Source: Roseateles sp. (GTDB taxonomy: Bacteria; Pseudomonadota; Gammaproteobacteria; Burkholderiales; Burkholderiaceae_C). From it: a stretch of DNA of 64,000 nucleotides. Below the pieces are notes generated by a model. That model saw only the letters and a program-made list of their open reading frames with translations. It was not told where the DNA came from and searched no databases. Location of the stretch: positions 1 through 64,000 of the forward strand of contig JAEUPJ010000041.1 of NCBI GenBank assembly GCA_016790285.1, given 5' to 3'. The position numbers and the translations under genes were made by a program. Of this stretch, positions 61,799-64,000 are shown one piece after another. Positions within the stretch are counted from its first letter, which is position 1, and the number at the start of each line of letters is the position of its first letter.

Positions 61799-62266
61799 TC
61801 ACAGCGCCAGGTTGCCGCTCTTGAGGCGGCGCAGCACGAAGCTGGACTTGCTGTGCCGGATGCCCGGGATCTTGTAGAGCTGCTCGCGCAGCAGCCGCTC
61901 GTAGTCGCGCGTGCCCTTGACCGCCAGGCGCAGCACGTAGTCGTAGTCGCCCGAGACGAGGTAGGCCTCCAGCACCTCCGGGATGGCCTCGAGCTGGCGC
62001 CCGAAGGCCTCCAGCGCGTCCTCGGAGTGGGAGTCCAGCGTGAGCTGCACGATGAGCTGGTCGGGCACGCCCACGAGCTCGGCGTTGACCTTGATCGTGT
62101 AGCCCTCGATGACGCCGGCCTCCTCCATGCGCTTGATGCGCGCCCAGCACGGCGAACTGCTCAGCCCCACCTCGGCGCTGAGCTCCTGCAGGCTGGCGCG
62201 CGCGTTGCGCTGCAGGGCCCGCAGCAGGGCGAGGTCGTGGCGGTCCAGCTTGATTTCCTGTGGCAT
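61799..62266 (-). CDS. Lrp/AsnC-family transcriptional regulator
   Basis: A 155-aa protein starting at ATG 62266. The N-terminal HTH (LDRHDLALLRALQRNARASLQELSAEVGLS) and the C-terminal RAM effector-binding domain (about 70-150) with GDYDYVLRLAVKG are standard. Lrp-type regulators bind amino acids. It diverges from the acetolactate synthase gene across an 89-bp region holding a triple repeat, so control of that gene by branched-chain amino acids is a reasonable inference. Confidence 0.95.
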   Translation of the reverse strand: MPQEIKLDRHDLALLRALQRNARASLQELSAEVGLSSSPCWARIKRMEEAGVIEGYTIKVNAELVGVPDQLIVQLTLDSHSEDALEAFGRQLEAIPEVLEAYLVSGDYDYVLRLAVKGTRDYERLLREQLYKIPGIRHSKSSFVLRRLKSGNLAL

Positions 62267-62355
62267 GACGCTTTGAAAGAAAAGTTTGCCGAATGCTAGG
62301 TGGTGGGCCAGAAGAGAAGAAGCCTTTTCTGCCGGATGACGCACAAACTTGCCGG
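62267..62355. promoter_or_regulatory. Divergent lrp/acetolactate synthase control region
   Basis: Three direct copies of a TGCCGRATG-type element occur at 62287-62295 (TGCCGAATG), 62330-62338 (TGCCGGATG) and 62350-62358 (TGCCGGATG); the last runs into the start codon of the acetolactate synthase gene. Repeated sites are common for Lrp proteins, which bind as multimers. The assignment is inferred. Confidence 0.55.
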
Positions 62356-64000
62356 ATGAATGCGCTTGCTGACGGGCCCCACCTGGCCCTTGCTCCCACC
62401 GCCCGCACCGGCGCCCAGGTGCTGCTGGACACGCTGGCCGACTGCGGCGTGGACACCGTCTTCGGCTACCCGGGCGGGGCCGTGCTGCCCATCTACGACG
62501 TGTTGCACGCCGAGACGCGCATCCGCCACATCCTCGTGCGCCACGAGCAGGCTGCGGTGCACGCGGCGCAGGGTTATGCGCGCAGCACCGGCCGCGTGGG
62601 CGTGGTGCTCGTGACCTCGGGCCCGGGCATGAGCAACACCACCACGGGGCTGCTGGATGCGCTGTCGGACTCGGTGCCCGTGCTGTGCATCAGCGGCCAG
62701 GTGGCGCTCGGCGCCATCGGGACCGATGCCTTCCAGGAGTGCGACGCGCTGGGCATCAGCCGCCCGGTCACCAAGTGGAACGCGCAGATCCGCGACGCCG
62801 GCCTCGTGCGTGCCCTCGTGCGCCAGGGCCTGGCCGTGGCCGCGGGTGGGCGGCCCGGGCCGGTGCTCATCGACTTCCCCAAGGACCTGCAGCAGCAGGC
62901 CGCGCCACAGCGGGCGCTGCCCGCGCCGCGAGCCCTGCGCCTGGCGCGCAGCGCGATCAACCCGGCCCGCGTGGCTCAGGCCGCGCAGTGGGTGGCCGAG
63001 GCCCGCCGGCCGGTCTTCTACGGCGGTGGGGGCCTCGTCAACGCCGGGCCCGAAGCCTGCGCCGCCTTCGCCGACGTGGTGCGCCTGAGCGGCGCCCCCT
63101 GCACGCTGACCTTGATGGGCCTGGGTGCCTTTCCGGCGTCGCAGGCGCAGTGGCTCGGCATGCTGGGCATGCACGGCACGCTGGAGGCCAACCTCGCGAT
63201 GCACGAGGCCGACCTCATCGTCTGCATCGGCGCGCGCTTCGACGACCGTGTCACCGGCCGGCTGGACCAGTTCGCGCCGAACGCCCGCGTCATCCATGCC
63301 GACATCGACCCCGCATCCATCCACAAGGTGCGCCGGGCGGACCTGCCCTTCGTCGGCGACGCGGGCGAGCTGCTCGCCGCCTTGCGCCTGGCCCTGCAGG
63401 CCGCTGCCCCCGCCCCCGGGCGGCTGGCCGGCTGGTGGCGCCAGATCGAGGCCTGGCGGGCCCGGCGTTGCCTGGACTTCGACGACACGCCGGGCGTCAT
63501 CGCCCCGCAGGCCTTGATGCGCGAACTGCAGCGCCAACTGCAGGGCCGCGACGCCATCGTCTCCACCGACGTCGGCCAGCACCAGATGTGGGCCGCGCAG
63601 CACCTGGCGTTCGACGCACCCGGGCGCTGGCTCACCTCGGGTGGCGCCGGCACCATGGGCTACGGGCTGCCGGCGGCCATCGGCGCGCAGGTGGCCCACC
63701 CGGGCCGCACGGTGGTGTGCGTGAGCGGCGACGCCTCGGTGCTGATGAACCTGCAGGAGCTCGCCACCGCGTGCCAGCACCGCACGCCCGTCAAGCTCGT
63801 GCTGTGCAACAACAGCCACATGGGCATGGTGCGTCAGTGGCAGCAGCTCATCCATGGCGAGCGCTACAGCCACAGCTACAACGCCTGCATGCCCGACTTC
63901 GTGGCCGTCGCGCGCGGCTTCGGCTGGCAGGCCGCGCGCGTGGACGAGCGTGACGCGCTGCCGGCTGCGCTGGCCGCGTGCCTGGCGTCACAGGAGCCCT
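62356..64000 (+). CDS. Acetolactate synthase large subunit, truncated by window edge
   Basis: 548 codons are present and the frame runs off the right end; the family is usually about 560-590 aa, so most of the protein is here. Catalytic Glu64 lies in RHEQAAVHAAQGYAR. The ThDP motif begins GDASVLMNLQELAT and ends LVLCNN, and FGYPGGAVLPIYD and GARFDDRVTGRLD are typical of IlvB-type enzymes. It condenses pyruvate with pyruvate or 2-oxobutyrate in branched-chain amino acid synthesis. No regulatory subunit gene is seen. Confidence 0.93.
   Translation, partial: MNALADGPHLALAPTARTGAQVLLDTLADCGVDTVFGYPGGAVLPIYDVLHAETRIRHILVRHEQAAVHAAQGYARSTGRVGVVLVTSGPGMSNTTTGLLDALSDSVPVLCISGQVALGAIGTDAFQECDALGISRPVTKWNAQIRDAGLVRALVRQGLAVAAGGRPGPVLIDFPKDLQQQAAPQRALPAPRALRLARSAINPARVAQAAQWVAEARRPVFYGGGGLVNAGPEACAAFADVVRLSGAPCTLTLMGLGAFPASQAQWLGMLGMHGTLEANLAMHEADLIVCIGARFDDRVTGRLDQFAPNARVIHADIDPASIHKVRRADLPFVGDAGELLAALRLALQAAAPAPGRLAGWWRQIEAWRARRCLDFDDTPGVIAPQALMRELQRQLQGRDAIVSTDVGQHQMWAAQHLAFDAPGRWLTSGGAGTMGYGLPAAIGAQVAHPGRTVVCVSGDASVLMNLQELATACQHRTPVKLVLCNNSHMGMVRQWQQLIHGERYSHSYNACMPDFVAVARGFGWQAARVDERDALPAALAACLASQEP

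Noticed and set aside
1-64000. CRISPR arrays, tRNA, rRNA, insertion sequences
   Set aside because: I looked for regular spaced repeats, cloverleaf-type ends and transposase motifs on both strands and saw none that could be supported.

Overview
The window is G+C-rich DNA with the codon habits of a betaproteobacterium. The genes puhB, puhC, puhE and acsF, a remnant of puhA and an HrpB2-type type III secretion system point to the order Burkholderiales, near Rubrivivax/Roseateles-like aerobic phototrophs. This placement is an inference from gene content; no rRNA or tRNA gene is present.

Layout. (1) 0.35-16.2 kb: one tightly packed 14-gene minus-strand operon. It encodes two flavoproteins, a Rieske ferredoxin, a ring-cleavage-type VOC dioxygenase, an alpha/beta hydrolase, an FAA-family hydrolase, a cyclase-family hydrolase, a cupin, an SDR, an MFS carrier and the MMPL / YCF48 / DUF1329 / DUF1302 module that usually accompanies uptake of hydrophobic substrates. 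A divergent LysR regulator (16.6 kb) lies behind a shared promoter region with a near-direct repeat. (2) 18.5-23.9 kb: a lower-G+C island of three overlapping genes: a CHC2-TOPRIM primase-like protein, a 1074-aa reverse transcriptase of the defence (UG/DRT) type and a free-standing nitrilase-family enzyme. This is the best candidate for an undescribed system. (3) 24.0-44.8 kb: a complete non-flagellar type III secretion system. The minus-strand operon runs from a lytic transglycosylase through sctV-C-D, a small filament-like protein, sctI-J-K-L-N-O-P, an embedded histidine kinase and FixJ-type regulator, and sctQ-R-S-T, ending in two small unknown genes. The divergent plus-strand operon carries sctU, a FliO-like gene, a GNAT acetyltransferase, a DUF6683-like gene and a probable secreted filament or translocator protein. 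(4) 44.8-50.5 kb: exported proteins, including three tandem beta-propeller paralogues. (5) 50.5-55.7 kb: minus-strand genes likely linked to the secretion system: a LysM-CHAP protein, a nuclease-like polymorphic-toxin protein and a DUF1521 (NopE1-like self-cleaving) protein. Two of them share a long conserved upstream element. (6) 55.8-61.2 kb: photosynthesis genes puhE, acsF, puhC and puhB, a puhA with an internal deletion, a frameshifted and internally deleted bacteriophytochrome, and its heme oxygenase. (7) 61.2-64.0 kb: a small hypothetical gene, an Lrp/AsnC regulator and a divergent acetolactate synthase large subunit cut by the window edge.

How it fits together. The catabolic operon looks self-contained under LysR control. 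The secretion system carries its own two-component regulator, and two conserved cis-elements (an inverted repeat before sctU and the shared element before the DUF1521 and LysM-CHAP genes) are candidate targets for regulation of that system. The primase-RT-nitrilase island has the composition and compactness of an acquired defence cassette next to the secretion locus. Whether the photosynthesis lesions are real decay or sequence/assembly errors cannot be decided from the window alone.
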